Shown here: piece by piece, positions 18,336-27,762 of the stretch | How the letters are laid out: every line of letters begins with the position of its first letter | Position numbering within the stretch: the stretch's first letter is position 1 | Program-made: the position numbers and the translations under genes | The notes under the pieces: model-generated | Databases searched by the model: none | What the model saw: the letters and a program-made list of their open reading frames with translations, nothing else | Told to the model about the DNA's origin: nothing | Assembly: GCF_000526215.1 (NCBI RefSeq) | Contig: NZ_JAFQ01000004.1 | Coordinates: 5,208,001 to 5,272,000 of the forward strand | Direction of reading: 5' to 3' | Length of the DNA stretch: 64,000 nucleotides | Source of the DNA: Nocardia sp. BMG51109 | GTDB lineage: Bacteria; Actinomycetota; Actinomycetes; Mycobacteriales; Mycobacteriaceae

Positions 18336-18962
18336 ATGGGAACGACAGCAGGGGGCTCGGGCGCGAAGAAGGATGCGGCGACCGCCGCCAAGCGGGTGGT
18401 GGTGGCCGAAGACGAGGCCCTGATCCGGATGGACCTGGCGGAGATGCTCTCGGAAGAGGGTTATCAAGTGGTGGGTGAGGCGGGCGACGGCCAGCAGGCC
18501 GTCGACCTGGCCGAGGAGTTGCACCCGGATCTGGTGATCATGGACGTGAAGATGCCGCGTCGGGACGGCATCGACGCGGCGGCGGAGATCGCCACGAAAC
18601 GCGTTGCGCCGGTGGTGATTCTGACGGCCTTCAGCCAGCGTGACCTGGTGGAGCGGGCCCGCGACGCGGGTGCGATGGCCTACCTGGTGAAGCCGTTCAC
18701 CAAGTCCGATCTGGTGCCCGCCATCGAGCTGGCGGCCAGTCGTTTTCACGAGATCACCGCGTTGGAGGACGAGGTCGCGAGCCTCGCCGACCGGTTGGAA
18801 ACACGCAAGCTGGTGGAGCGGGCCAAGGGCGTGCTGATGCAGACCCAGGGCCTGACCGAACCGCAGGCGTTCAAGTGGATTCAGCGCACCGCGATGGACC
18901 GCCGCACCACGATGAAGGCGGTAGCCGAGGTGGTGCTGGAGAACCTGACCCCGAAGTCGTAG
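18336..18962 (+). CDS. pdtaR: ANTAR-type response regulator
   Basis: 208 aa. Receiver domain at residues 20-135 with the acidic pocket (VVVAEDEAL), phospho-acceptor Asp70 in DLVIMDVKMP and the conserved Lys in AYLVKPF. C-terminal ANTAR RNA-binding domain: LETRKLVERAKGVLMQTQG and the second helix pair to KAVAEVV. In mycobacteria the orthologue PdtaR (Rv1626) is phosphorylated by PdtaS and acts as a transcription antiterminator. GAGGGG lies seven bases before the ATG. No kinase gene is adjacent. Confidence 0.93.
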   Translation: MGTTAGGSGAKKDAATAAKRVVVAEDEALIRMDLAEMLSEEGYQVVGEAGDGQQAVDLAEELHPDLVIMDVKMPRRDGIDAAAEIATKRVAPVVILTAFSQRDLVERARDAGAMAYLVKPFTKSDLVPAIELAASRFHEITALEDEVASLADRLETRKLVERAKGVLMQTQGLTEPQAFKWIQRTAMDRRTTMKAVAEVVLENLTPKS

Positions 18963-18978
18963 CTCCGAATACGGATAC

Positions 18979-18996
18979 GGCGTACGGAAGTACGCC
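18979..18996. terminator. Stem-loop after pdtaR
   Basis: GGCGTAC-GGAA-GTACGCC, a perfect 7-bp stem with a GGAA tetraloop, 16 bp past the pdtaR stop. No T-run. Confidence 0.45.
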
Positions 18997-19181
18997 CCGC
19001 ACACCGGATTGCGAGAAATTAACGCCTCCGCAACGCAAACGTGTGAACAATCGGGGACCAAGTCACGCAAATGACTCGATTGTGATGCGGAGCTAACCTG
19101 GCACCGCTATGTTCTGAGCCGGGTCGACGTGGTCGGCCTTCCTCGGCAACCCGGGGGTACAGCAGGACATAGAGGTGGATC

Positions 19182-20429
19182 GTGCTTGGTTCAATGACGC
19201 GGAGCACCACCCGCAGCCGTGTGGCCCGCGGCGCGCTGGTGATCGGTGCCGCGGCCGTGCTCGCGGCTGCTGGGTGTAGCAGCAAGTCGACGGAAAGCGA
19301 CTCCGGTGGCGGCACCGGCACCGGCGGTGGCATGACGATCACGCCGCTGGTGCAGGTCGACAAGGACGGCAACGACGTGCCGGCGGCCGATACCTCCGCG
19401 GCGGCCGACCCGGCCGGTGACGGCAGCGCGAAGTGCTCGCCCACATCGATCGCGATGGCCGGCCCGCTGACGGGGCCGAACGCCAATCTCGGCCTGAACA
19501 TCACGCGCGGCGTGAAGCTGGCGCTGGAGCAGCACAACAAGGCCAATCCCGGCTGCCAGGTGCAGGTCAAGGAGTTCGACACCGAGGGCGATCCGCAGAA
19601 GGCCAGCCAGGTCGTCCCGAAGATCATCGAGGACCAGTCGATCTCGGCGCTGATCGGCCCGACGTTCTCCGGCGAGACGAAGGCGACCGGGCAGCAGATC
19701 AGTGACGCCGGCCTGCTGTCGCTGACGCCGTCGGCCACCAACGAAAGCCTCACCAAGAACGGCTGGCGGACTTTCTTCCGCGGTCTCGGCAACGACGGCA
19801 TCCAGGGCCCGGCCGTGGCGAAGTATCTGGCCGGCACCGGGAAATACAAGAAGATCTGCGTCGTGCAGGACAACACCGACTACGGTGTCGGCCTGGCGAA
19901 GTCGCTGACGGAGACGTTGGGCGCCACGGCCGACCCGAGCTGCGCGGTGAACGTCAAACAGGGCGACAAGGACTTCTCGGCCGCCGTGTCGACGCTGTCG
20001 TCGGCACAGCCCGACGCCATCTTCTACGCCGGGTACTACGCCGAGGCCGCGCCGTTCGTGCAGCAGCTGCGCTCGGGCGGGGTGACCGCGACGTTCATCT
20101 CCGACGACGGCGCCAAGGACGACGAATTCGTCAAGCAGGCCGGTAACGCGTCGAAGGACGCCCTGCTCTCGTGCCCCTGCGGCCCGGCCCCCGACAAGTT
20201 CACCACCGATTACAAGGCGCTGAACGGATTCGACCCCGGCACCTATTCGACCGAGGGCTACGACCTGACCACCATCGTGCTGAAGGGCATCGCCGCGGGG
20301 AAGGTCTCGCGCCCGGACCTGGTCGAGTACGCGCGCAGCTACGACGGTGAGGGCCTGGCCCGGCACTACAAATGGGATCAGACCGGTGAATTGTCGAACG
20401 CGCTGATCTGGATGTACCAGGTCAAGTAG
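19182..20429 (+). CDS. livK: Branched-chain amino acid-type ABC transporter substrate-binding lipoprotein
   Basis: Type I periplasmic-binding fold (LIV-BP family), 415 aa. N-terminal lipoprotein signal with lipobox LAAAGCSS, then a Gly/Ser-rich linker. Core motifs include SIAMAGPLTGPNANLGLNI, ALIGPTFSGETKATGQQISD and FYAGYYAEAAPFVQQLRSGG. GTG start with GAGGTGG four bases upstream; an in-frame ATG four codons in is an alternative. It heads an operon with two permeases and a fused ATPase, and a strong hairpin separates it from them. The ligand is inferred by family; urea or amides are used by some relatives. Confidence 0.9.
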   Translation: MLGSMTRSTTRSRVARGALVIGAAAVLAAAGCSSKSTESDSGGGTGTGGGMTITPLVQVDKDGNDVPAADTSAAADPAGDGSAKCSPTSIAMAGPLTGPNANLGLNITRGVKLALEQHNKANPGCQVQVKEFDTEGDPQKASQVVPKIIEDQSISALIGPTFSGETKATGQQISDAGLLSLTPSATNESLTKNGWRTFFRGLGNDGIQGPAVAKYLAGTGKYKKICVVQDNTDYGVGLAKSLTETLGATADPSCAVNVKQGDKDFSAAVSTLSSAQPDAIFYAGYYAEAAPFVQQLRSGGVTATFISDDGAKDDEFVKQAGNASKDALLSCPCGPAPDKFTTDYKALNGFDPGTYSTEGYDLTTIVLKGIAAGKVSRPDLVEYARSYDGEGLARHYKWDQTGELSNALIWMYQVK

Positions 20430-20445
20430 CGGCGGTATCGGTTCG

Positions 20446-20508
20446 AAACAGCGTGCGCCGGCATCCGAGGGGTCGAGCATGAGGGCGACCCGCCGGCGCA
20501 CGCTGTTT
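20446..20508 (+). terminator. Strong stem-loop between livK and livH
   Basis: Perfect 17-bp stem: 20446-20462 pairs with 20492-20508, followed by TTTTCCTC, so it resembles an intrinsic terminator. A second short stem (GGTCG/CGACC) sits in the loop. It probably stabilises the livK message or ends most transcripts, giving more binding protein than permease. Confidence 0.8.
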
Positions 20509-20528
20509 TCCTCACGGCGAGAGTAGCG

Positions 20529-21557
20529 ATGAGTTCATCACTCGAGACCCTGTCTGCCGGCGGGTCCATACAGTTCAATGTCTCCGGTGTCGTCGACCAG
20601 TTCTGGCGGCTCACGGTGGACGGCTTGACCTACGGTTCGATCTACGCGCTGGTCGCGGTCGGGTACACCCTGGTCTTCGGGGTTCTGCTGCTGATCAATT
20701 TCGCGCATTCGGAAATCTTCATGCTGGGCATGTTCGGCCAGCTGGTGGGTTTGATGGTGCTCGGGTTCGGCGCCAGCGGCGATATCTATTCGCAGGGCAC
20801 GGCGCTGACCGTGATATATCTCGGCGCGGCGATGGTGATCGGCATGCTCGTCTCCGGCGGCGCCGCGGTCGGATTGGAACGGGTGGCCTACCGGCCGTTG
20901 CGCCGGCGCGGGGCCAAGCGGCTGATCTTCCTGATCACCGCCATCGGCATGTCGTTCGTGCTGCAGGAGTTCGTGCACTACGTGCTGCCGAAGATCGCCC
21001 CGGATCTCGGCGGCACGAATGCCCAGCAGCCGATCATCCTGGTCCGGCCCACCGACCAGTTCAACCTCTTCGACGCCACGGTGACCAACGTGGCGCTGGT
21101 GATCGTCGCCTCCGCGGTGGTGCTGGCGGTCGCCACCGAACTGGTCATCAACCGGACGAAATTCGGCCGCGGCATCCGTGCGGTGGCGCAGGACCCGGAT
21201 ACCGCGACGCTGATGGGAGTCTCGCGGGAACGGGTCATCATGCTGACCTTCCTCATCGGCGGCCTGCTCGCCGGCGCCGCCGCGCTGCTCTACACGCTCA
21301 AGATCCCCAACGGCATCATCTATTCGGGCGGATTCATCCTGGGCATCAAGGCGTTCAGCGCCGCGGTGCTCGGCGGCATCGGCAATCTGCGCGGCGCGCT
21401 GCTGGGCGGGCTGCTGCTGGGTCTGGCGGAGAACTACGGCCAGATCCTGTTCGGCACCGAATGGCGCGACGTGGTCGCGTTCGTGCTGCTGGTCGCGGTG
21501 CTGATGGTCCGGCCCACCGGAATTCTCGGTGAGAGTCTGGGGAGGGCCCGCGCATGA
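20529..21557 (+). CDS. livH: Branched-chain amino acid-type ABC permease
   Basis: 342 aa LivH-type permease with about eight membrane helices. Family landmarks: YGSIYALVAVGYTLVFGVLL, INFAHSEIFM, the EAA-like cytoplasmic loop with GRGIRAVAQDPDTATLMGV, and GIKAFSAAVLGGIGNLRGAL. Pairs with LivM to form the channel. It overlaps livM by 4 nt (ATGA). Confidence 0.92.
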   Translation: MSSSLETLSAGGSIQFNVSGVVDQFWRLTVDGLTYGSIYALVAVGYTLVFGVLLLINFAHSEIFMLGMFGQLVGLMVLGFGASGDIYSQGTALTVIYLGAAMVIGMLVSGGAAVGLERVAYRPLRRRGAKRLIFLITAIGMSFVLQEFVHYVLPKIAPDLGGTNAQQPIILVRPTDQFNLFDATVTNVALVIVASAVVLAVATELVINRTKFGRGIRAVAQDPDTATLMGVSRERVIMLTFLIGGLLAGAAALLYTLKIPNGIIYSGGFILGIKAFSAAVLGGIGNLRGALLGGLLLGLAENYGQILFGTEWRDVVAFVLLVAVLMVRPTGILGESLGRARA

Positions 21558-22783
21558 GTACGAGTACCGCCGCGCCGCGGCCCAAACATGGTGTGGGCGA
21601 CGCGATCCGGACGTGGTGGGACGGGCTGTCGCGGCCGATGCAGTGGGCCGTCGGCATTCCCGTGGTGCTGGTCCTGGCGCTGCTGCCGCTGTTCCCGCCG
21701 CCGCTGCTGAACACCCCCGGCACCAGTTTCGGCGGCGTGATGGCCCAGTTCGCGATGTACGCGCTGATCGCGATCGGGCTGAATGTCGTTGTCGGGCAGA
21801 CGGGTCTGCTGGATCTGGGATATGTCGGCTTCTATGCCGTCGGCGCCTATTCGGTCGGACTGCTCACCAGCCCGAACAGCCCGTGGAACCAGACCGACGG
21901 CGGATTCCTGAACTCCGAGTGGGCATGGGTGGCGTGCGTGCCGCTGGCCATCGTGCTGACCGCGATATCCGGCGTGATCCTCGGCACCCCGACGCTGCGG
22001 CTGCGCGGCGACTACCTCGCCATCGTCACCCTCGGCTTCGGTGAGATCGTGCGGCTGCTGGCCGACAATCTCGGCGAGATCACCAACGGCAGCCTCGGCC
22101 TCGCCGGGATCGCCTATCCGCGGGTGGGCGAGTCCGCCGAGCATCCGGGCGGCTTCTTCTCCTCCGGCAACCTCGGCGATTCGGATTCGTGGAATCCGTT
22201 GGACCGGGCCAACTCCGGGACATGGTGGTTCTGGATCGGCATGGCGCTGGTGGTCGTCGTGCTGCTGGTGGTCGGCAATCTGGAGCGCAGCCGGGTCGGG
22301 CGGTCCTGGGTGGCGATCCGCGAGGACGAGGACGCCGCGGAGATGATGGGCGTGCCGACGTTCAAGTTCAAGCTCTGGGCGTTCACCATCGGCGCCGCCA
22401 TCGGCGGGCTGTCCGGCGCGCTGTACGCCGGACAGGTGCAGTTCATCAATCCGACCGGGTTCAACATCATCAACTCGATGCTGTTCCTGTGCGCGGTGGT
22501 GCTCGGCGGGCAGGGCAACAAGCTCGGCGTGATCATCGGCGCGTTCCTGGTGGTCTACCTGCCCAACAGGTTCATGTCGGTGAATATCGGCGGGCAGTCG
22601 CTGGGCGACTACAAATATCTGTTCTTCGGTATCACGCTGGTGGTGGTGATGATCTTCCGTCCGCAGGGGCTGTTCCCGGTGCGGCAGAAACTGCTCGCCT
22701 ACGGCCGGCAGGTCTATCAGGCGGTGCGACGCCCCGCCGCACCGGCGGCCGCGCCCGCCGAGACGACGGGAGCGGGACGATGA
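21554..22783 (+). CDS. livM: Branched-chain amino acid-type ABC permease
   Basis: 409 aa LivM-type permease. Motifs: YALIAIGLNVVVGQTGLLDL, LGYVGFYAVGAY, LRGDYLAIVTLGFGEIVRLL, GRSWVAIREDEDAAEMMGV (ATPase contact loop) and FRPQGLFPVRQ at the end of the core. The C-terminus adds a short Ala/Pro tail. The stop overlaps the start of the ATPase gene (ATGA). Confidence 0.92.
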   Translation: MSTSTAAPRPKHGVGDAIRTWWDGLSRPMQWAVGIPVVLVLALLPLFPPPLLNTPGTSFGGVMAQFAMYALIAIGLNVVVGQTGLLDLGYVGFYAVGAYSVGLLTSPNSPWNQTDGGFLNSEWAWVACVPLAIVLTAISGVILGTPTLRLRGDYLAIVTLGFGEIVRLLADNLGEITNGSLGLAGIAYPRVGESAEHPGGFFSSGNLGDSDSWNPLDRANSGTWWFWIGMALVVVVLLVVGNLERSRVGRSWVAIREDEDAAEMMGVPTFKFKLWAFTIGAAIGGLSGALYAGQVQFINPTGFNIINSMLFLCAVVLGGQGNKLGVIIGAFLVVYLPNRFMSVNIGGQSLGDYKYLFFGITLVVVMIFRPQGLFPVRQKLLAYGRQVYQAVRRPAAPAAAPAETTGAGR

Positions 22784-24648
22784 CGGGGCCGGGCGGCGCG
22801 CTGTTCGACAACGAGGATATGGCCGCCGGCTACGCCAGGGCGCCGGAGGCGGCGCCCGGTGCGGGCACGGTGGACGTCGGCGACGTGCTGCCGGAACTGG
22901 CCGACGCCCAGACGGTCGCCGAGGTGGTGGCGCCGAGCCGGGAGATCGAGACCGAGATCGGGGCGCCGCTGCTGAGCACCGAGGGGCTGACGGTGCGCTT
23001 CGGCGGCCTCACCGCGCTCGACGAGGTGAGCTTCGAGATCCGCCGCGGCGAGATCCTCGGGCTCATCGGGCCCAACGGCGCGGGCAAGACCACCTGCTTC
23101 AACGCCATCACCGGGGTGTACCGGCCGTCGGCGGGCCGGGTGTTCTTCGACGGCCGGCCGCTGACCCGGACCAGGCGCAACGAGATCACCCGGCTCGGCA
23201 TCGCCCGCACCTTCCAGAACATCCGGTTGTTCGAGGAGATGACGGCGCTGGAGAACGTGGTGGTCGGCACCGACGCCCGGCATCGAACCTCGGTGCCCGG
23301 CGCCATCTTCCGCACCCCGCGGCACCGGCGCGAGGAACGCGACGCCATCGAGCGCGGCATGGCGCTGCTCGAGTTCGTCGGCATCGCGCCGCGGGCGGTG
23401 GAGAAGGCGCGCAACCTCTCCTACGGCGACCAGCGCCGCCTGGAGATCGCCCGGGCGCTGGCGACCGAGCCGAAGCTGCTGTGCCTGGACGAGCCGGCGG
23501 CCGGATTCAATCCGAGCGAGAAGTCCGCGCTGATGGACCTGATCCGCAAGATCCGGGACGACGGGTTCACCGTGCTGCTAATCGAGCACGACATGCGCCT
23601 GGTGATGGGCGTGACCGACCGCATCGTGGTGCTGGAGTTCGGGCGCAAGATCGCCGACGGGCTGCCGGAGGACATCCGCGACGATCCGGCGGTGGTCGCG
23701 GCGTATCTCGGGGTGCCCGACGACGAGGTGGAGGAGGCCACGGCGGCCGTTGCGGGCGATCGTGATTCGTCCCGGGAACGCCCGGAGTTCGCGAGTCCGG
23801 ATGCCCCGACCGAGACGCTGCCGGTGGTGTCGGGGGATGCCCCGACGGAAACGCTGCCCGTGGTGTCCGGCGAATTCGCCCCGCCGCAGCCTGCCGTGCC
23901 GGGCGCCCCGGCATCCGCCGCGGCCGGAGAGGGCCTGCTCGTGGTGGAGGACATGGTCGTCAACTACGGCCGAATCCAAGCGCTGCACGGGATTTCGCTG
24001 CAGGTGTCGCAGGGTGAGCTGGTCACCCTGCTGGGCGCCAACGGGGCCGGCAAGACCACCACCATGCGCGCGCTGTCGGGACTGCTGCCGCTGACCCGCG
24101 GGCGAATCCTGTTCGAGGGCAAGGACATCACCCGGATGAAGGCGCACGAGCGGGTGGTGACCGGCCTGATCCAGGCGCCGGAGGGCCGGGGCGTATTCCC
24201 CGGGATGACGGTGCAGGAGAACCTCGATATGGGCTGTCACGCCCGGCCGTTCAAGCAGCGCGCGGAATACACCCGGACGCTGGAGTGGGTTCTGGAGCTG
24301 TTCCCGCGGCTGGCCGAGCGGCGCAAGCAGGTGGGCGGCACGCTGTCCGGCGGTGAGCAGCAGATGCTGGCCATGGGCCGCGCGCTGATGGCGCGGCCGA
24401 AGCTGCTGCTGCTCGACGAGCCGTCGATGGGCCTGGCGCCGATGGTGATCAAGCAGATCTTCCGGATCATCGGCGAGATCAACGCGCAGGGCACGACCGT
24501 GCTGCTGGTCGAGCAGAACGCCCAGCAGGCGCTCACCCGCAGCGATCGCGCCTACATCCTGGAGACCGGCGAGGTCACCAAGACCGGGGCCGGGCGCGAA
24601 CTGCTCACCGATCCCGCGGTGAAGTCGGCGTATCTGGGTGTGGCGTAG
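22780..24648 (+). CDS. livGF: Fused LivG-LivF ABC ATPase
   Basis: 622 aa, two full ABC domains in one chain. First (LivG-like, residues about 64-325): Walker A GPNGAGKTT at 97, NLSYGDQRRLEIARALA signature, Walker B LLCLDEPAAG. Second (LivF-like, about 387-622): Walker A GANGAGKTT at 419, TLSGGEQQMLAMGRAL, Walker B LLLLDEPSMG. An acidic, Pro-rich linker of roughly 60 residues with a perfect 12-residue duplication joins them. A 60-residue acidic N-terminal extension precedes the first domain. LivG and LivF are normally separate proteins that heterodimerise; the fusion fixes the 1:1 ratio. The ATG overlaps the livM stop. Confidence 0.93.
   Translation: MTGPGGALFDNEDMAAGYARAPEAAPGAGTVDVGDVLPELADAQTVAEVVAPSREIETEIGAPLLSTEGLTVRFGGLTALDEVSFEIRRGEILGLIGPNGAGKTTCFNAITGVYRPSAGRVFFDGRPLTRTRRNEITRLGIARTFQNIRLFEEMTALENVVVGTDARHRTSVPGAIFRTPRHRREERDAIERGMALLEFVGIAPRAVEKARNLSYGDQRRLEIARALATEPKLLCLDEPAAGFNPSEKSALMDLIRKIRDDGFTVLLIEHDMRLVMGVTDRIVVLEFGRKIADGLPEDIRDDPAVVAAYLGVPDDEVEEATAAVAGDRDSSRERPEFASPDAPTETLPVVSGDAPTETLPVVSGEFAPPQPAVPGAPASAAAGEGLLVVEDMVVNYGRIQALHGISLQVSQGELVTLLGANGAGKTTTMRALSGLLPLTRGRILFEGKDITRMKAHERVVTGLIQAPEGRGVFPGMTVQENLDMGCHARPFKQRAEYTRTLEWVLELFPRLAERRKQVGGTLSGGEQQMLAMGRALMARPKLLLLDEPSMGLAPMVIKQIFRIIGEINAQGTTVLLVEQNAQQALTRSDRAYILETGEVTKTGAGRELLTDPAVKSAYLGVA
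23800..23871 (+). repeat. 36-bp direct repeat in LivG-LivF linker
   Basis: Two in-frame 36-bp copies, each encoding DAPTETLPVVSG (residues 341-352 and 353-364). DNA copies differ at a few third positions. Confidence 0.9.
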
Positions 24649-24685
24649 GTCCGTGCCGGTGCGCGGCGGCGACCGAGCGGACGCG

Positions 24686-24718
24686 CCGGGGTGACGATGT
24701 GGCCCACGTCATCCCCGG
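24686..24718 (+). terminator. Stem-loop after livGF
   Basis: CCGGGGTGACG pairs with CGTCATCCCCGG, one bulged base, 10-base loop, between livGF and polA. Likely terminator of the transport operon. Confidence 0.5.
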
Positions 24719-24744
24719 TTCGTCCGCTTGTCGGTGCCGGTACA

Positions 24745-24750
24745 TAGACT
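24745..24750 (+). promoter_or_regulatory. Candidate -10 box for leaderless polA
   Basis: TAGACT followed by seven bases and the GTG start at 24758, with no ribosome-binding site between. This is the usual layout of a leaderless actinobacterial promoter. Confidence 0.5.
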
Positions 24751-24757
24751 CGGTGCC

Positions 24758-27502
24758 GTGACTCCAGCGACCACCGATCAACGCCAGCCCAGCGTGCCCG
24801 CAGCGACCCCGAACTCCGCCGGTGAGCGGCCCACGCTGCTGTTGCTGGACGGGCATTCGCTGGCCTACCGCGCCTTCTACGCGCTACCCGCGGAGAATTT
24901 CAAGACCGTCACGGGGCAGACCACCAACGCCGTGTACGGATTCACCGCGATGCTGATCAACCTGCTGCGCGACGAGAAGCCCACGCATGTGGCGGCCGCG
25001 TTCGACGTCAGTCGGCAGACCTTCCGCGCCGACGCGTACCCGGAGTACAAGGCCAACCGCCTGACCACCCCCGACGAGTTCCGCGGCCAGGTGGAGATCA
25101 CCCAGGAGGTGCTGGGCGCGCTCGGCATCCCGGTGATGGCGCTCGAGGGCTACGAGGCCGACGACATCATCGCGACGCTCGCGACGCAGGCGGTGCCGGA
25201 GGGCTTCCGGGTCCTGATCGTGACGGGCGACCGGGATTCCCTGCAATTGGTGAATCCCGATGTCACCGTGCTGTATCCGAAGAAGGGCGTCTCGGAGCTG
25301 ACGAGGTTCACCCCGGCGGCGGTGGAGGAGAAGTACGGGCTCACCCCCGCGCAGTATCCGGATTTCGCGGCGCTGCGCGGCGACCCGAGCGACAACCTGC
25401 CCGGCATTCCGGGCGTGGGGGAGAAGACGGCGGCCAAGTGGGTGCGCGAATACGGCGATCTGGCCACCCTGGTCGACCGGGTCGACCAGGTGAAGGGCAA
25501 GGTCGGCGAGGCGCTGCGCGCCAACCTGTCCAACGTCGTGCTGAACCGGCAGCTCACCGACCTGGTCCGGGACGTCCCGCTGCCGTACACCCCCGAGCAG
25601 CTGGCCCAGCAGCCGTGGGACCGCGACCGGATCCACCGCCTGTTCGACGATCTGGAGTTCCGGGTGCTGCGCGACCGGCTGTTCGAGACGCTGGCGCCGC
25701 CGGAGCCGGAGGCCGAGGGCGGCTTCGAGATCAGCGGCGGGGCGGTCGGCCCGGGCGCGGCGGCCGACTGGCTGGCCGAGCATGCGAAACCGGATGTGCG
25801 GCACGGTATTTCGGTCGTCGGCACGGGCACGCCGGTGGATAGCGACGCGCAGGCGATCGCGATCTCGGCCGCCGACGGCGAGGGCGGCTATTTCGATGTC
25901 GTCGGGCTGACCCCGGAGGACGAGCGGGCGCTGGGCGCCTGGCTGGCCGACCCGGCGACGCCCAAGGCGGTGCACGAGGCCAAGTCCGCCACGCACGCCC
26001 TGCGCGCCCGCGGCTGGGAGCTGGCGGGCGTCACCAGCGATACGGCGCTGGCGGCCTACCTGGTCCGCCCCGGCCAGCGCACCTTCAACCTCGACGATCT
26101 CTCGCTGCGCTACCTGTCGCGGGAGCTGCGGGTGGAGTCGGCCGGGGACACCCAGCTGTCGCTGCTCGACGACGAGAACCAGGTCGACGCCGAACTCGCA
26201 CAGGCCGAGATCCTGCGCGCCCGAGCGGTTTTCGATCTCGCCGACGCCTTCGACGCCGAGCTCGAGGGCATCGAGTCCACCCGGCTGCTCACCGAGATCG
26301 AACTGCCGCTGCTCGGCGTGCTGGCCCGGCTCGAGGAGGCGGGCATCGCGGTCGCGGTGGACGATCTGCAGGAGCTGCAGAAGGAATTCGCCGAGCGCGT
26401 CGCCGATGCCGCCGACGCCGCCTACGAGGTGATCGGCAAGCAGATCAACCTCGGCTCGCCGAAGCAGCTGCAGGTGGTGCTGTTCGACGAGCTCGACATG
26501 CCGAAGACCAAGCGCACCAAGACCGGTTACACCACCGACGCCGACGCGCTGGAGTCGCTGTTCGAGAAGACCCAGCACCCGTTCCTGGAACATCTGCTGG
26601 CGCACCGCGATGCGACCAGGCTGAAGGTCACGGTGGACGGCCTGCTCAAGTCGGTCGCCGACGACGGCCGCATCCACACCACCTTCAACCAGACCATCGC
26701 CGCCACCGGCCGGCTGTCGTCCACCGAGCCGAACCTGCAGAACATTCCGATCCGCACCGACACCGGCCGCCGCATCCGCGACACGTTCGTCGTGGGCCCC
26801 GGCTACGAGTCGCTGATGACGGCCGACTACAGCCAGATCGAGATGCGGATCATGGCGCACCTGTCCAAGGACGCGAACCTGATCGAGGCGTTCAACTCGG
26901 GCGAGGACCTGCACAGCTTCGTCGCCTCGAAGGCGTTCGACATCCCGATCGCGGAGGTCACCCCCGAGCTGCGCCGCCGTATCAAGGCGATGTCCTACGG
27001 CCTGGCGTACGGGCTGTCGGCCTACGGCCTGTCGCAGCAGCTGAAGATCGGCGCCGAAGAGGCGAAGGCCCAGATGGAGGTCTACTTCAGCCGCTTCGGC
27101 GCCATCCGCGACTACCTGCACGACGCGGTCGACCAGGCGCGCAAGGTCGGCTACACCGAGACGTTGTTCGGCCGCCGCCGCTATCTGCCCGATCTCGATT
27201 CCAGCAACCGCCAGCGCCGCGAGGCCGCCGAGCGGATGGCGCTGAACGCCCCGATCCAGGGCACGGCCGCCGACATCATCAAGGTCGCGATGATCAACGT
27301 GCAGAGCGCCGTGCGCGAGGCCGGGCTGCGTTCGCGCATGCTGCTGCAGATCCACGACGAACTCGTCTTCGAGGTGGCGGCGGGGGAGCGGGAGGCGCTG
27401 GAATCGCTTGCCCGCGACCACATGTCGAGGGCCATCGACCTGTCGGTCCCGCTGGAGGTCTCCGTCGGAGTCGGCCGCAGCTGGGACGCCGCGGCCCACT
27501 GA
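24758..27502 (+). CDS. polA: DNA polymerase I
   Basis: Repair and lagging-strand polymerase, 914 aa. N-terminal 5'-3' exonuclease/flap domain (LLLLDGHSLAYRAFYALP, VTGDRDSLQLVNP, GDPSDNLPGIPGVGEKTA). The middle 3'-5' exonuclease domain lacks the DxE metal motif, as in other actinobacteria, so no proofreading is expected. Polymerase motifs A (DYSQIEMRIMAHLSKD), B (RRRIKAMSYGLAYGLSAYG) and C (QIHDELVFEV) are intact. GTG 24758 was chosen from the leaderless promoter layout. Confidence 0.97.
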   Translation: MTPATTDQRQPSVPAATPNSAGERPTLLLLDGHSLAYRAFYALPAENFKTVTGQTTNAVYGFTAMLINLLRDEKPTHVAAAFDVSRQTFRADAYPEYKANRLTTPDEFRGQVEITQEVLGALGIPVMALEGYEADDIIATLATQAVPEGFRVLIVTGDRDSLQLVNPDVTVLYPKKGVSELTRFTPAAVEEKYGLTPAQYPDFAALRGDPSDNLPGIPGVGEKTAAKWVREYGDLATLVDRVDQVKGKVGEALRANLSNVVLNRQLTDLVRDVPLPYTPEQLAQQPWDRDRIHRLFDDLEFRVLRDRLFETLAPPEPEAEGGFEISGGAVGPGAAADWLAEHAKPDVRHGISVVGTGTPVDSDAQAIAISAADGEGGYFDVVGLTPEDERALGAWLADPATPKAVHEAKSATHALRARGWELAGVTSDTALAAYLVRPGQRTFNLDDLSLRYLSRELRVESAGDTQLSLLDDENQVDAELAQAEILRARAVFDLADAFDAELEGIESTRLLTEIELPLLGVLARLEEAGIAVAVDDLQELQKEFAERVADAADAAYEVIGKQINLGSPKQLQVVLFDELDMPKTKRTKTGYTTDADALESLFEKTQHPFLEHLLAHRDATRLKVTVDGLLKSVADDGRIHTTFNQTIAATGRLSSTEPNLQNIPIRTDTGRRIRDTFVVGPGYESLMTADYSQIEMRIMAHLSKDANLIEAFNSGEDLHSFVASKAFDIPIAEVTPELRRRIKAMSYGLAYGLSAYGLSQQLKIGAEEAKAQMEVYFSRFGAIRDYLHDAVDQARKVGYTETLFGRRRYLPDLDSSNRQRREAAERMALNAPIQGTAADIIKVAMINVQSAVREAGLRSRMLLQIHDELVFEVAAGEREALESLARDHMSRAIDLSVPLEVSVGVGRSWDAAAH

Positions 27503-27506
27503 GCGG

Positions 27507-27537
27507 TTCGGTCGGCCGAGCGTCCTCGCCGACCGAA
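27507..27537. terminator. Terminator after polA
   Basis: Perfect 10-bp stem (TTCGGTCGGC / GCCGACCGAA) with an 11-base loop, four bases after the polA stop and followed by TATT. Confidence 0.7.
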
Positions 27538-27762
27538 TATTCGGCTGGGCCGGTCGGGATATCGGGCACGGTGGAGCATCGGCCGCGCGCGGAGCCGGCC
27601 TGGCGTAGGAGCTGTCGGCATGGGTGGTCGACGGGGCGTGCGGCCGACCGAACGGAAGGCTCATCGGGCGTCGGTCCGGCGCGGTGTCCGGTTGGCCGGG
27701 TGAAAGGCCCGCTGGGCGTCCGATCGCTCGGTGCTCGGTGCGGTGGGCGCTCTCGGAGAGAG

